Shown here: in pieces, positions 36,464 to 44,708 of the stretch
How positions within the stretch are numbered: position 1 is the first letter of the stretch
Layout of the letters: every line of letters starts with the position of its first letter
Assembly: GCA_017508965.1 (NCBI GenBank)
Contig: JAFWQT010000070.1
Coordinates: 1 to 60,207 of the forward strand
Length of the DNA: 60,207 nt
Source of the DNA: Prevotella sp.
GTDB lineage: Bacteria > Bacteroidota > Bacteroidia > Bacteroidales > Bacteroidaceae
Direction: 5' to 3'
Program-made: the position numbers and the translations under genes
Notes under the pieces: generated by a model
Told to the model about the DNA's origin: nothing
Database searches by the model: none
What the model saw: the letters and a program-made list of their open reading frames with translations, nothing else

Positions 36464-37879
36464 ATGAAACTGAAAAGTATTGCAGCCCTGGTGCTGCTCC
36501 TCTCTATGGTGTTTATCGCTTGTAGCGACAATACCGATACCATCGGACAATCACTCACGGATAACCTGGACCATGTGCAGATATCGACTGACACGTTTAC
36601 CGTCTCTACCAAGTCTATCGAGGCTGGTCCCGTCATTTCAAAGACCACAAACGGACTGATAGGAAGAATCAAAGACCCCGAGACGGGCGCCTATGTCACG
36701 GGTAACATGATGACCCAGCTGCATGTCCAGGAAGGTTTCAAGCTGGTCTCCAAGGACTCGCTCCTCAAGGCTTCTACCGACGGACAGATACATGCCGACT
36801 CGTGCGAAATGAGATTCTATTTCACAAGCTTCCTGGGCGACTCGCTGGCCACCATGAAGGCCACGCTCTACGAACTTGAAAAGCCCGTGGAAGAAGGCAA
36901 GGTGTATTATTCCGACTTCGACCCTATCGAGAAAGGCTACATCCGTACCGCAGCAGGTGCCGTGAAGAAGCAGAAAACCTATTCGCTGCACGATGCCTCG
37001 AAGAATCTTACCGCCTATATCGGCATTAAGATAAACGACCCCTATACCGACAAGAACGGCGTCACTTACGATAACTACGGAACCTACGTGCTCCGTACAT
37101 ATTTCGACCATCCCGAGTATTTCAAGAACGCGCAGAAGTTCATCTACAACGTCTGCCCGGGATTCTATCTGAAGACCGAGTCGGGCATTGGCAGCATGGC
37201 CAACGTGAAATTCACCGAGCTGAACATCTTCTGCCACGTGAAGCGAAACGACAGCACCATAGTACACAACATCCCCATCTCGGGTACCGAGGAAGTACTG
37301 CAGATGACAAAGGTGGAGAACGACAACGAGGCCATCAAGAACCTGGTGAGCGACAACACGTGCACCTACCTGAAGACGCCCGCCGGCATCTTTACCGAGA
37401 TGACGATACCCGTAGAGAAAATCATGGCCAATCATGTCAACGACACGCTCAACACGGCAAAAATCATCCTTACACGCATCAACAACACGGTAAAGAACAA
37501 CAACCAGATGAAGACGCCCACCTCCGTGCTGATGATTCACAAGGACAGCATCGACTCGTTCTTCAACAGCAACAAGATTCCTAACAACAAGGATTCGTAT
37601 ATTGCCACGATGACCGGCAACAACTACATCTTCAACAACATCTCGAACCTGATTCGCCTGATGTTCAATCAGAAGATGAACGGCAAGGCCTCTGCCAACT
37701 GGGACAAGGTGGTGCTCATCCCCGTGACCGCCTCTACGCTTACGTCCAACAACACCACGACCATCATCAAGGTCAGCCACGACATGTCGCTCACAAGCAC
37801 CAAGCTGGTTGGCGGAAGCGAGAATCCGCATGCCGACCTGAAGCTGAGCGTCATCTACAGTAAGTTCTCCGACCAATAG
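36464..37879 (+). CDS. DUF4270 lipoprotein
   Basis: A 471-residue lipoprotein of a Bacteroidetes-specific family of unknown function. The start at 36464 gives a clear lipoprotein signal (MKLKSIAALVLLLSMVFIAC, Cys20); the earlier in-frame ATG at 36407 lies in the preceding gene. The family opening TIGQSL and DTFTVSTKSIEAGPVISKTT follow. It lies 43 bases downstream of the starch-synthase-like gene, and a 40-codon gene follows after eight bases. Confidence 0.75.
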   Translation: MKLKSIAALVLLLSMVFIACSDNTDTIGQSLTDNLDHVQISTDTFTVSTKSIEAGPVISKTTNGLIGRIKDPETGAYVTGNMMTQLHVQEGFKLVSKDSLLKASTDGQIHADSCEMRFYFTSFLGDSLATMKATLYELEKPVEEGKVYYSDFDPIEKGYIRTAAGAVKKQKTYSLHDASKNLTAYIGIKINDPYTDKNGVTYDNYGTYVLRTYFDHPEYFKNAQKFIYNVCPGFYLKTESGIGSMANVKFTELNIFCHVKRNDSTIVHNIPISGTEEVLQMTKVENDNEAIKNLVSDNTCTYLKTPAGIFTEMTIPVEKIMANHVNDTLNTAKIILTRINNTVKNNNQMKTPTSVLMIHKDSIDSFFNSNKIPNNKDSYIATMTGNNYIFNNISNLIRLMFNQKMNGKASANWDKVVLIPVTASTLTSNNTTTIIKVSHDMSLTSTKLVGGSENPHADLKLSVIYSKFSDQ

Positions 37880-37887
37880 CGAATATT

Positions 37888-38010
37888 ATGGCCGACGGTT
37901 ATCTGGAATCTCACCAGCAGGAATACGAGAAGCGTAAGGCAGCATGGCTTCAGAAGAAGAAGCATGTTGTGAAACGGAACATACAGCGCCCCGACGATGA
38001 ATCACTTTAA
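37888..38010 (+). CDS. 40-residue charged protein
   Basis: A 40-residue frame, starting MADGYLESHQQEYEKRKAAW, highly charged and predicted helical, with a basic stretch (QKKKHVVKRN). Bacteroidales genomes often have short proteins beginning MADxYLE that databases call dehydrogenase without basis. It starts eight bases after DUF4270, and its stop codon lies in the loop of the following terminator hairpin. Confidence 0.55.
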   Translation: MADGYLESHQQEYEKRKAAWLQKKKHVVKRNIQRPDDESL

Positions 38011-38027
38011 TCGTCGGGCGTTTTTTT
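37990..38027 (+). terminator. terminator overlapping the end of the 40-residue gene
   Basis: CCCGACGAT (37990-37998) pairs with ATCGTCGGG (38010-38018), loop of eleven, followed by seven T. The left arm is within coding sequence. Confidence 0.87.
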
Positions 38028-38081
38028 GTAATGCATGGCTCCCCTACCCTTCATGGGAGTGAGAAAGAAAAATGAGGGCAT

Positions 38082-38172
38082 AAAAAAATGCCTGGCACTT
38101 CACAGCGCGAGACATTTAATCTCAATAGGTATTAGCCTTTTTTAAGGTAAAAAGATTGTATTCAGGATAACG
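38082..38172 (-). ncRNA. candidate small RNA 2
   Basis: Predicted minus-strand RNA of about 90 nt between maf and the convergent 40-residue gene. It starts from a consensus promoter and ends at a hairpin: an 8-bp stem (38117-38110 with 38093-38086) and a 4-bp inner stem separated by a C-C mismatch, then a T run (38088-38082). It contains ACCTTAA (38148-38142) and CTAATACC (38135-38128), both complementary to candidate small RNA 1. No open frame. Confidence 0.55.
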
Positions 38173-38176
38173 GGTG

Positions 38177-38208
38177 CAAAGGTACTCACTTTTTACATCA
38201 CACCCAAA
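38177..38208 (-). promoter_or_regulatory. promoter of candidate small RNA 2
   Basis: TTTG (38208-38205), exactly 20 nt, TACCTTTG (38184-38177) on the minus strand. No protein gene lies downstream, so it calls for a non-coding transcript. Confidence 0.75.
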
Positions 38209-38270
38209 TAAGTATTGATGTTTTATAACATATTTCAGTTAAAAGCGTTAAAATATTCAAACAAACCCCG

Positions 38271-38858
38271 TCAGAAGTCTTGCATTTCCATGTAAATGCG
38301 CTGAACGGGAAGTCCCATCACATTAAAATAGCTGCCGTTCAGGGCCGTCACCCCGATGTGCCCTATCCATTCCTGGATGCCATAGGCTCCCGCCTTGTCG
38401 AGCGGATGGTAGTGCGACACATAATAGTCGATTTCCTGCTCGGTAAACTGCTTGAAGGTAACGCCGGTAGTTACGGCAAACACGCGTTGCTTGTCAAGCG
38501 AGGTGAGGCAAACGCCCGTGATGACCTGGTGCGTCTTTCCGCTCAACTTATGCAGAATCCGGCGGGCATCATCGTCATCAACCGGCTTCCCGAGTATCTC
38601 GTCGTCGAGCACAACAACTGTATCGGCCGTGATGACCATCGTGTCGTCATCAATCATGCCCAGATAGGCATCGGCTTTTGCCTTCGAAATATACTGGGGA
38701 ACCTCAACGACCGGCAAATCCTCGGGATAGCTTTCGTCGATGCCGGGGATGACCTTTACCTCAAAACTGATGTCAAGCCCCGCAAGCAGTTCACGCCGGC
38801 GGGGACTATTCGAAGCGAGAATGATTTTCTTTGCTTTCATAATCTTCGTCTGTTTCAT
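38271..38858 (-). CDS. maf: Maf-like nucleotide pyrophosphatase
   Basis: Hydrolyses non-canonical or dTTP/UTP nucleotides to monophosphates. The core is ILASNSPRRRELLAGL, with ESYPEDLP and ITADTVVVLDDEILGKP. The start at 38858 (195 residues) overlaps the kdsC stop as TGATG; M7 at 38840 (MKAKKIILAS) is an alternative that fits the typical family length. It is the last gene of the maf-kdsC-DUF2520-nitroreductase minus-strand cluster. Confidence 0.9.
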   Translation of the reverse strand: MKQTKIMKAKKIILASNSPRRRELLAGLDISFEVKVIPGIDESYPEDLPVVEVPQYISKAKADAYLGMIDDDTMVITADTVVVLDDEILGKPVDDDDARRILHKLSGKTHQVITGVCLTSLDKQRVFAVTTGVTFKQFTEQEIDYYVSHYHPLDKAGAYGIQEWIGHIGVTALNGSYFNVMGLPVQRIYMEMQDF

Positions 38859-39397
38859 CACCAACCGAAGGCCTTTGCATCGGCCATCCATTTGCCCTGC
38901 GCCTTCAGCACCTGTTCGATGACATCACGCGCACATCCGTATCCGCCGTTCTTCTGACTGATATAGACGCTGATGTCCTTGATTTCGGCACAGGCATCGG
39001 CCGGACAGCAGGGGCATCCCACTTGCTGCATCACGGGCAGGTCGGGGATGTCGTCGCCCATATAGATGATTTCATCGTCGCTCAGCGAATATTTGGCCTT
39101 GAACTTTTCGTAGGCCTTCGTCTTCACGGCAGCCCCCATGAAAATGTCTTCCATGCCCAGCCGCTCGTAGCGAAGCCTGACGCTCTGGGTGGTTCCACCC
39201 GTGATGAGCGCTATCCTCACGCCCAGTTTCATGGCCAGCTGAATGGCGTAGCCGTCCTTGATATTCACAGTTCGCATAGGCTGTCCGTCGTCGCTGTCCA
39301 TAGGGTTCACGGCCGGCAGGGGAATCGTCTCGGCCGAGAGCACTCCATCCACGTCGAAGACAATAGCCTTTATCTTTTTCAAATCATAGTTTATCAT
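38858..39397 (-). CDS. kdsC: KDO 8-phosphate phosphatase (HAD family)
   Basis: Removes phosphate from KDO-8-phosphate in lipopolysaccharide core synthesis. The 179-residue protein has HAD motif I FDVDGVLS (V in place of the second-position T seen in others), motif II LITGGTT, and motif [17 protein letters not shown], as in the C0-type KdsC tetramers. It overlaps the upstream gene by 14 bases and maf by one base. Confidence 0.85.
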   Translation of the reverse strand: MINYDLKKIKAIVFDVDGVLSAETIPLPAVNPMDSDDGQPMRTVNIKDGYAIQLAMKLGVRIALITGGTTQSVRLRYERLGMEDIFMGAAVKTKAYEKFKAKYSLSDDEIIYMGDDIPDLPVMQQVGCPCCPADACAEIKDISVYISQKNGGYGCARDVIEQVLKAQGKWMADAKAFGW

Positions 39398-40148
39398 GTA
39401 TACTCTTGCTTAGAAGTTCGTAAATTTGTCTTGTTTTTTCATCATCAATCATAGTCATCTGGCGCTCTATTACATTCTGGTCATAGCGTACGGCCGGTCC
39501 CGTCTGGGCATCGTGCGGATGGAGCTGGTGAACCTTCCTTGCGGTTTCATCTATGAGCGGCAGCATCACCTTGAACGGGATGCCCTGCTGCTCGAGCACA
39601 CAGGCCGACAGATGGTAGCAATGGTTCACAAAGTTGCAGGCAAATACAGCCGCCAGATGAAGGTAGCGGCGCTTGTCTGACGACAACTCATACACGTTGT
39701 CGCTAACACCCTTCGACAACCGCTTTACCACCTCCAAAGCCTTTTCATCGTTCGCTTCAACGAAAACTGGTATTTCCTTGAAATCCACGCTTTTGACCTT
39801 CGTGAAAGTCTGCATTGGATAAAGCACCCCGTAATGACGGGCAAAACCCTCGAAGAGCGACATGGGCATCGAGCCTGCCGTATGCAGGAACACGGCTTCG
39901 GGATGCCGGCTGGTCAGGACCGGGACAAGCGTCTCAAGCGCAGAATCCTTCACGGCAATGATGAACACGTCGGCATCGGCCACAGCCGTCAGGTCGGTTG
40001 TAGAATCAACGCCCAACATCTCGGACAAAGCCTTTGCCGAAGCCTCGGTTCTGCTCCACACCTGTCTGATGCAAACATCATCCACAGCCGCCAGCGCCGG
40101 TGCGAGATTTGTCATCAAATTTCCTGCACCTATCAGGGTAACGTTCAT
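39384..40148 (-). CDS. Rossmann/DUF2520 oxidoreductase-like protein
   Basis: A 254-residue protein with an N-terminal NAD(P)-binding fold ([19 protein letters not shown]) and a C-terminal all-helical DUF2520 domain. It resembles pyrroline-carboxylate or ketopantoate reductases in layout; substrate unknown. M at 40151 is an equal start; the longer frame would run into the nitroreductase gene. It lies 17 bases after that gene and overlaps kdsC by 14 bases, so these are one operon. Confidence 0.8.
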   Translation of the reverse strand: MNVTLIGAGNLMTNLAPALAAVDDVCIRQVWSRTEASAKALSEMLGVDSTTDLTAVADADVFIIAVKDSALETLVPVLTSRHPEAVFLHTAGSMPMSLFEGFARHYGVLYPMQTFTKVKSVDFKEIPVFVEANDEKALEVVKRLSKGVSDNVYELSSDKRRYLHLAAVFACNFVNHCYHLSACVLEQQGIPFKVMLPLIDETARKVHQLHPHDAQTGPAVRYDQNVIERQMTMIDDEKTRQIYELLSKSIHDKL

Positions 40149-40165
40149 CATATCCCGCGAGCTTT

Positions 40166-40693
40166 TCAGAACTTGCCTACATGTACGTTTTCCCACTTCA
40201 GCCGGTCCTCGTTCTGGGGCTTGCGCTCGTCGGCCTTATGGCCGAATCCGACGACGCATAGGCAGCTGAGATTCTCGGGAATGTCCAGAATGCCGCGAAT
40301 CACAGTATCGGCACTTGTACCGTCGCTCAGTCCGCGACCCCTCATCTGCGCCCAGCACGAGCCCAGTCCCAGGTCTTCGGCCTGATACTGCATCGAGATG
40401 GCGGCAATAGAACCGTCCTCAATCCAGCAGTCGTTCTTCACGGGGTCGCCCAGAACCACGACCACCAGCTTGGCCTCTTTCAGGAACTGACTGCCCATGT
40501 CCTTGGCATCCGCCAGTTTCTCTATGTCAGCAGGGTCGTCGCATACCACGAACTGCCATCCGCGCTGGCTTTTCGACGTGGGCGACATAAGTGCTGCCCT
40601 GAGTATCAACTGAACGTCTTCGGCCGAAATTTCCTCATCGGTAAACTTCCTGTGCGAACGGCGTAATCTCACCAAATCTTTGAAATCTTTCAT
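40166..40693 (-). CDS. nitroreductase family flavoprotein
   Basis: A 175-residue FMN-dependent oxidoreductase. The FMN contacts RRSHRKFTDEEI, the PTSKSQRGWQFVV loop and LGLGSCWAQMRGRG are visible. The start at 40693 (MKDFKDLVRLRRS) is chosen by family pattern over the longer frame. First gene of the cluster ending in maf. Natural substrate unknown. Confidence 0.87.
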   Translation of the reverse strand: MKDFKDLVRLRRSHRKFTDEEISAEDVQLILRAALMSPTSKSQRGWQFVVCDDPADIEKLADAKDMGSQFLKEAKLVVVVLGDPVKNDCWIEDGSIAAISMQYQAEDLGLGSCWAQMRGRGLSDGTSADTVIRGILDIPENLSCLCVVGFGHKADERKPQNEDRLKWENVHVGKF

Positions 40694-40726
40694 ACTATTT
40701 CTTGCTGTTTTGTTCAAATTGTTTAG

Positions 40727-40759
40727 CAAAGGTAAGAAATTTCACTAAAAAAGTGCAAA
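40727..40759 (-). promoter_or_regulatory. promoter of the nitroreductase-maf cluster
   Basis: TTTG (40759-40756), 21 nt, TACCTTTG (40734-40727) on the minus strand, 33 bases before the nitroreductase start. Confidence 0.8.
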
Positions 40760-40798
40760 GAAATTGCACATTTTAAAAAGATTTATTATTTTCGCGGG

Positions 40799-41767
40799 GT
40801 GATCAAGGTCCGCATCATCACCCGTAGCGAAGAATTGCCCCCCATGACGTGCAGCAATTTCTTCCACAGTCCCGAGCTCTTCCGCATCTGCGAAATGACT
40901 TCGGGCCTCACCCCTTTCATGGCCGTTGCCGAAGAGAACGGCACCATCGTGGCCCACATGCTGGGCACACTCCGCCGCCGAGGTTCGCTGGTGCCCCCCT
41001 ATCTGTTCACCCAGGGCCGCATCTACGGAGAGGGAGAATACGCTCCGGGCGTGAACAAGGAGGAAGTCTTCTTCATGATGTTTTCCCGTATCACGAAAAG
41101 CATGAGGCGCAAGCGCTGCCTCTACATCGAGCTGAGCGACCTCTCGCAGAAAATGTTCGGCTACAAGCACCTCCGCCAGCTCAGTTTCTTCCCCGTCCAT
41201 TGGATGGAAGTGCACAACTCGCTCCACTCCATGCCGCCCGAGAAAAGGCTCGACGAGAAGATGAAGGCCCGCATAGCCCACGCCAAGGAGCAGGGCGTGG
41301 AGTTCAAGGAAGTGGCCGACTATGACGAGTTCCGCGCCTTCTACCGCATGCTGCATAGGTTCCTGACGCTCAAAGTGAGGCGCTATCTCCCGCCCGAGCG
41401 CATGTTCTGGGAGATGGGACAAAGCCAGAACTGCCGGCTGTTCGTTACGCGCTGGCACAACAAGGTCATCGGCGGATGCGCCTGCATCTGTTCGGGTCCG
41501 AACATCTACCTATGGTACCTGGCCTCGAAACGCAAGAGCCACCCCACCCTTCAGCCCGCCACGGCCACCGTATGGGGAGCCATCAGCCACGCCTACGAGC
41601 ACAAATTCCGCCACATATTCTTCATGGACGTCGGACTGCCGTTCAAGAAAAGCAAATACCGCGACTTCATCCTGAGCTACGGAGGCAAGGAAGTGAGCGC
41701 CTACCGCTGGTTCTATTTCACCTTCCCCCCGCTCAACCGGATACTCACGTGGATATATAAGGAGTGA
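40799..41767 (+). CDS. GNAT/FemAB-like acyltransferase
   Basis: A 322-residue protein with a double acyl-transferase fold; the C-terminal half contains the conserved VIGGCACICSGPNIYLWYL strand-loop-strand and KYRDFILSYGGKEVSAYRWF. Such proteins attach acyl or amino-acyl groups to sugars or cell-wall parts, but no substrate can be named. The start is a GTG at 40799; the first ATG at 40844 would remove the first beta strand. Divergent from the nitroreductase cluster. Confidence 0.65.
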   Translation: MIKVRIITRSEELPPMTCSNFFHSPELFRICEMTSGLTPFMAVAEENGTIVAHMLGTLRRRGSLVPPYLFTQGRIYGEGEYAPGVNKEEVFFMMFSRITKSMRRKRCLYIELSDLSQKMFGYKHLRQLSFFPVHWMEVHNSLHSMPPEKRLDEKMKARIAHAKEQGVEFKEVADYDEFRAFYRMLHRFLTLKVRRYLPPERMFWEMGQSQNCRLFVTRWHNKVIGGCACICSGPNIYLWYLASKRKSHPTLQPATATVWGAISHAYEHKFRHIFFMDVGLPFKKSKYRDFILSYGGKEVSAYRWFYFTFPPLNRILTWIYKE

Positions 41768-41842
41768 CCGGAAAACCGCCCCATTTTTGCAGTTTTTCAT
41801 TAGATTAACAATCTAAAATCGTATTCTGCTCCTTATTTTTCG

Positions 41843-41850
41843 TACCTTTG
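41843..41850 (+). promoter_or_regulatory. rlmN -7 promoter box, leaderless type
   Basis: TACCTTTG ends four bases before the ATG at 41855. If transcription starts at the usual distance the mRNA begins at the start codon. M5 at 41867 is an alternative start with a 12-base leader. Confidence 0.55.
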
Positions 41851-41854
41851 CACC

Positions 41855-42940
41855 ATGAATGAGAAAATGCCATTGTTAGGATTGCGCCTCGACGAGCTCA
41901 AGGAAGTAGCCAGTTCCCTGAGAATGCCGGCCTTCACAGGAGCGCAGATGGCCAAATGGATCTACGGCCAGCGCGTCAGGAGCATCGACGAGATGACAAA
42001 CATTTCGAAGGCCAACCGCGAAAAGCTGGCCGAAAAATTCGTCATCGGCTGTATGCAGCCCATAGACAGCCAGCATTCGGCCGACGGCACGATAAAATAC
42101 CTGTTCCCCGTCAGCACAATCAACAAAGGCAACGGCAAAGGAAAACTCTTCGTTGAGACGGTCTACATCCCCGACGGCAACCGGGCCACGCTCTGCGTCT
42201 CGTGCCAGGTGGGGTGCAAGATGAACTGCCTGTTCTGCCAGACGGGCAAGCAGGGATTCGAGGGTAACCTGACGGTTGCCGACATTCTGAACCAGGTGTA
42301 TTCACTACCTGAAGCCGACAAGCTGACGAACATCGTCTTCATGGGACAAGGCGAGCCGATGGACAACCTGGATGCCGTGCTCGCATCTACCGAAATACTC
42401 ACCGCACCCTACGGCTGGGCATGGAGCCCCAAGCGGATTACCGTGAGTTCCGTGGGCATAAAGAGCAAGCTGAAACGGTTTCTCGAGGAAAGCGAATGCC
42501 ACATGGCCATCAGCCTGCACTCGCCCTACCCCGACCAGCGCTCACAGCTGATGCCTGCCGAGCGCGCCATGAGCATCAAGGAAATCATCGAGCTGCTGAG
42601 CAAATACGACTTCACCCACCAGCGCCGCATCTCGTTCGAGTATATCGTGTTCGGCGGCACCAACGACACCCTCGCCCACGCCCAGGCCATTGTCGACCTG
42701 CTGCAACCGCTCGACAAAGCCGTTGGCGGGAAATGGGACAGCCAATGCCGGGTGAACCTCATCCGTTTCCACCAGATTCCCGACGTTCCCCTGAAGGGAG
42801 CCGACGAAAAACGGATGGAGCAGATGCGCGACTACCTGAACAAGCACGGCATCACGACAACCATCAGGGCCTCGCGCGGACAAGACATCTATGCAGCGTG
42901 CGGACTGTTGTCGACCGACCGGAAAAAGCTGAACCAGTAG
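41855..42940 (+). CDS. rlmN: 23S rRNA (adenine-2503-C2)-methyltransferase
   Basis: Radical SAM enzyme methylating A2503 of 23S rRNA and A37 of some tRNAs. The 361-residue protein has the cluster-binding C121-x3-C125-x2-C128 (CKMNCLFC), FMGQGEPMDN for SAM binding, and the C-terminal catalytic cysteine in RGQDIYAACGLLS. Complete. The following gene starts at the next base after the stop, so they form an operon with the pdxA homologue. Confidence 0.95.
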   Translation: MNEKMPLLGLRLDELKEVASSLRMPAFTGAQMAKWIYGQRVRSIDEMTNISKANREKLAEKFVIGCMQPIDSQHSADGTIKYLFPVSTINKGNGKGKLFVETVYIPDGNRATLCVSCQVGCKMNCLFCQTGKQGFEGNLTVADILNQVYSLPEADKLTNIVFMGQGEPMDNLDAVLASTEILTAPYGWAWSPKRITVSSVGIKSKLKRFLEESECHMAISLHSPYPDQRSQLMPAERAMSIKEIIELLSKYDFTHQRRISFEYIVFGGTNDTLAHAQAIVDLLQPLDKAVGGKWDSQCRVNLIRFHQIPDVPLKGADEKRMEQMRDYLNKHGITTTIRASRGQDIYAACGLLSTDRKKLNQ

Positions 42941-43525
42941 ATGAAGAGAAATAGGTTAAGAATCATCGGACTGACGGTGGTGCTGATTGCCCTGACAGCT
43001 TTCTATCTGCACAAGCCGGAGCCCCAGGAACCGACCGCGAAAGCCGGCGCAAGCTCGAGGTTTCTCTCGTCGATTCACTACCAGATGGACATCCCCGCCG
43101 AAATGAACACGACAAAAGAGGGACACGACTTCACCTGGATTACCGACAACGGCACCGGCATCATGCGCAACATCTGCCTCTACAGCTATCCTGCCGAGCG
43201 GCTCGACTCATCGGTCGTCATATCCAGGCGCGATAGCGTGATGCGGCTGAACATACCCGGCGAGACCGACGGCATGTATGTGGAAACCGACAGCCGGATG
43301 CCCGTCAGACATACACTCACTCCCGAGGGACGGCTCCGCACCGAAGGCATCTGGGAGATGAAGGGCGACATGATGGGCGGACCGTTCGTCTGCCACAGCA
43401 TCTACGACCCGCAGAACCGCCGGGTCATCGTGACCGAGGCTTTCCTCTTCGCCCCCGACCGCGACAAAGCCACCGCCATGAAGCGGCTCGAGGAAATACT
43501 CTTCACCCTCCGCCCCGCCGACTGA
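42941..43525 (+). CDS. DUF4837-like membrane-anchored protein
   Basis: A 194-residue protein with an N-terminal membrane anchor or signal (IIGLTVVLIALTAFYL) and a beta-rich domain. YQMDIPAEMNTTKEGHDFTWI and NGTGIMRNICLYSYPAE resemble DUF4837, a Bacteroidetes family usually found between rlmN and pdxA and usually longer (over 300 residues). No lipobox cysteine is seen here. The assignment is from memory of that motif and gene order. It starts at the base after the rlmN stop. Confidence 0.55.
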   Translation: MKRNRLRIIGLTVVLIALTAFYLHKPEPQEPTAKAGASSRFLSSIHYQMDIPAEMNTTKEGHDFTWITDNGTGIMRNICLYSYPAERLDSSVVISRRDSVMRLNIPGETDGMYVETDSRMPVRHTLTPEGRLRTEGIWEMKGDMMGGPFVCHSIYDPQNRRVIVTEAFLFAPDRDKATAMKRLEEILFTLRPAD

Positions 43526-43562
43526 CAAATAGGAATGTAAACATTTTTATAACACACAAAAT

Positions 43563-44603
43563 ATGAATGAGCAAATGATTCACGTTGCTATCACGCACGG
43601 AGATACCAATGGTATCGGATACGAACTGATTTTTAAAACCTTCGAAGCCAGCGAGATGCTCGAGCTGTGCACTCCCGTGGTGTACGGGTCGCCCAAGGTG
43701 GCTGCCTTCCATCGCAACATGCTCGGCCTGCAGACGCCCTACACCATCATCCACAAAGCCGAGGATGCCAAGGACGGACGACTGAACCTGCTGGCCGTCA
43801 TCGAAGAAGAGACAAAAGTCGACTTCGGCATCGCTAATGCCGAATCAAGGTCGGCTGCAGCCAAGGCCATGACCAAGGCCGCCGAGGATGCCGCCAACGG
43901 ACTCTTCGACGTGCTGGTTGCCGGTCCATCGGCCGAAGCCGCTCCGGCTGCCCCCCTGCCCATGTTGGTCAACGACCAGCTGCGCATAGCGATGGCCACG
44001 GCCGGACTCCCGCTCAAGGAAGTTCCCAAAGTCATCACCAAAGAGCTTATCGAGCAGAAGGCATTATTGCTGCACCAGACGCTCCGGCGCGACTTCCGCA
44101 TCTCGAAACCACGCATCGCCATACTGGCCCTTAACACCAGTCCGGGCGAGGAAGAGGAGCAAATCCTGAAACCGGCCATCGAGGCCCTGGGCGAACAGCG
44201 GGTAAACGCCTTCGGGCCCTACCCTGCCGACACGTTCTTCGGCGAGGGCAACTTCAACGCCTTCGATGCCGTGCTGGCACTCTACGACAACCAGGCGCTG
44301 GCCCCGTTCAAGACACTCGACTTTGGCGAGGGCGTGAGCTTTGCCGCCGGTCAGGACCTGGTGCAGACGGCCCCGCTCGCTTCCGACGCCTTCAGGAATG
44401 CCGGCAAGAACCTGTCAGACGAGTGCTCCATGCGGCATGCCGTCTATCTGGCCATCGACATTTTCCGCAACCGCCAGAACTACGACGAGCCGCTGAAGAA
44501 CCCGCTCAAGAAACTCTACCACGAGAAGCGCGACGAGAGCGAAAAGGTGCGCTTCAACATCCCCAAGGCCAAGGACAGCGCCGAGAAAGAAAAGAAACAA
44601 TAG
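43563..44603 (+). CDS. pdxA: PdxA homologue lacking the metal-binding histidines
   Basis: PdxA oxidises 4-phosphohydroxythreonine in the DXP-dependent vitamin B6 route, using a divalent metal held by three histidines. The fold is clear over 346 residues: ITHGDTNGIGYELIFKTF, CTPVVYGSPKVAAFHR, FGPYPADTFFG, FDAVLALY and APFKTLDF. All three histidine sites are gone: the PGHTE segment is deleted around residues 120-135, YHDQ has become YDNQ (241-244), and SPxHGTA has become APLASDA (270-276). LNPHAG has become LNTSPG. The frame is intact and in the normal gene neighbourhood, so it is probably expressed but not a classical PdxA. Confidence 0.82.
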   Translation: MNEQMIHVAITHGDTNGIGYELIFKTFEASEMLELCTPVVYGSPKVAAFHRNMLGLQTPYTIIHKAEDAKDGRLNLLAVIEEETKVDFGIANAESRSAAAKAMTKAAEDAANGLFDVLVAGPSAEAAPAAPLPMLVNDQLRIAMATAGLPLKEVPKVITKELIEQKALLLHQTLRRDFRISKPRIAILALNTSPGEEEEQILKPAIEALGEQRVNAFGPYPADTFFGEGNFNAFDAVLALYDNQALAPFKTLDFGEGVSFAAGQDLVQTAPLASDAFRNAGKNLSDECSMRHAVYLAIDIFRNRQNYDEPLKNPLKKLYHEKRDESEKVRFNIPKAKDSAEKEKKQ

Positions 44604-44690
44604 AACATAGCGGCAGCACCGCGCGGCCTACTTTTCATTAAAATCAGTAAAAAAATCTGCCAAAATTGCAGCATTCTGAAAAAATATGCG

Positions 44691-44698
44691 TAATTTTG
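44691..44698 (+). promoter_or_regulatory. -7 promoter box of the sigma-54 activator gene
   Basis: TAATTTTG ends ten bases before the ATG at 44709. No good -33 box. Confidence 0.5.
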
Positions 44699-44708
44699 TC
44701 ACCCAATT

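Noticed and set aside
38082-38172. 6S RNA.
   Set aside because: The predicted RNA is about half the usual length and lacks a long central-bubble hairpin.
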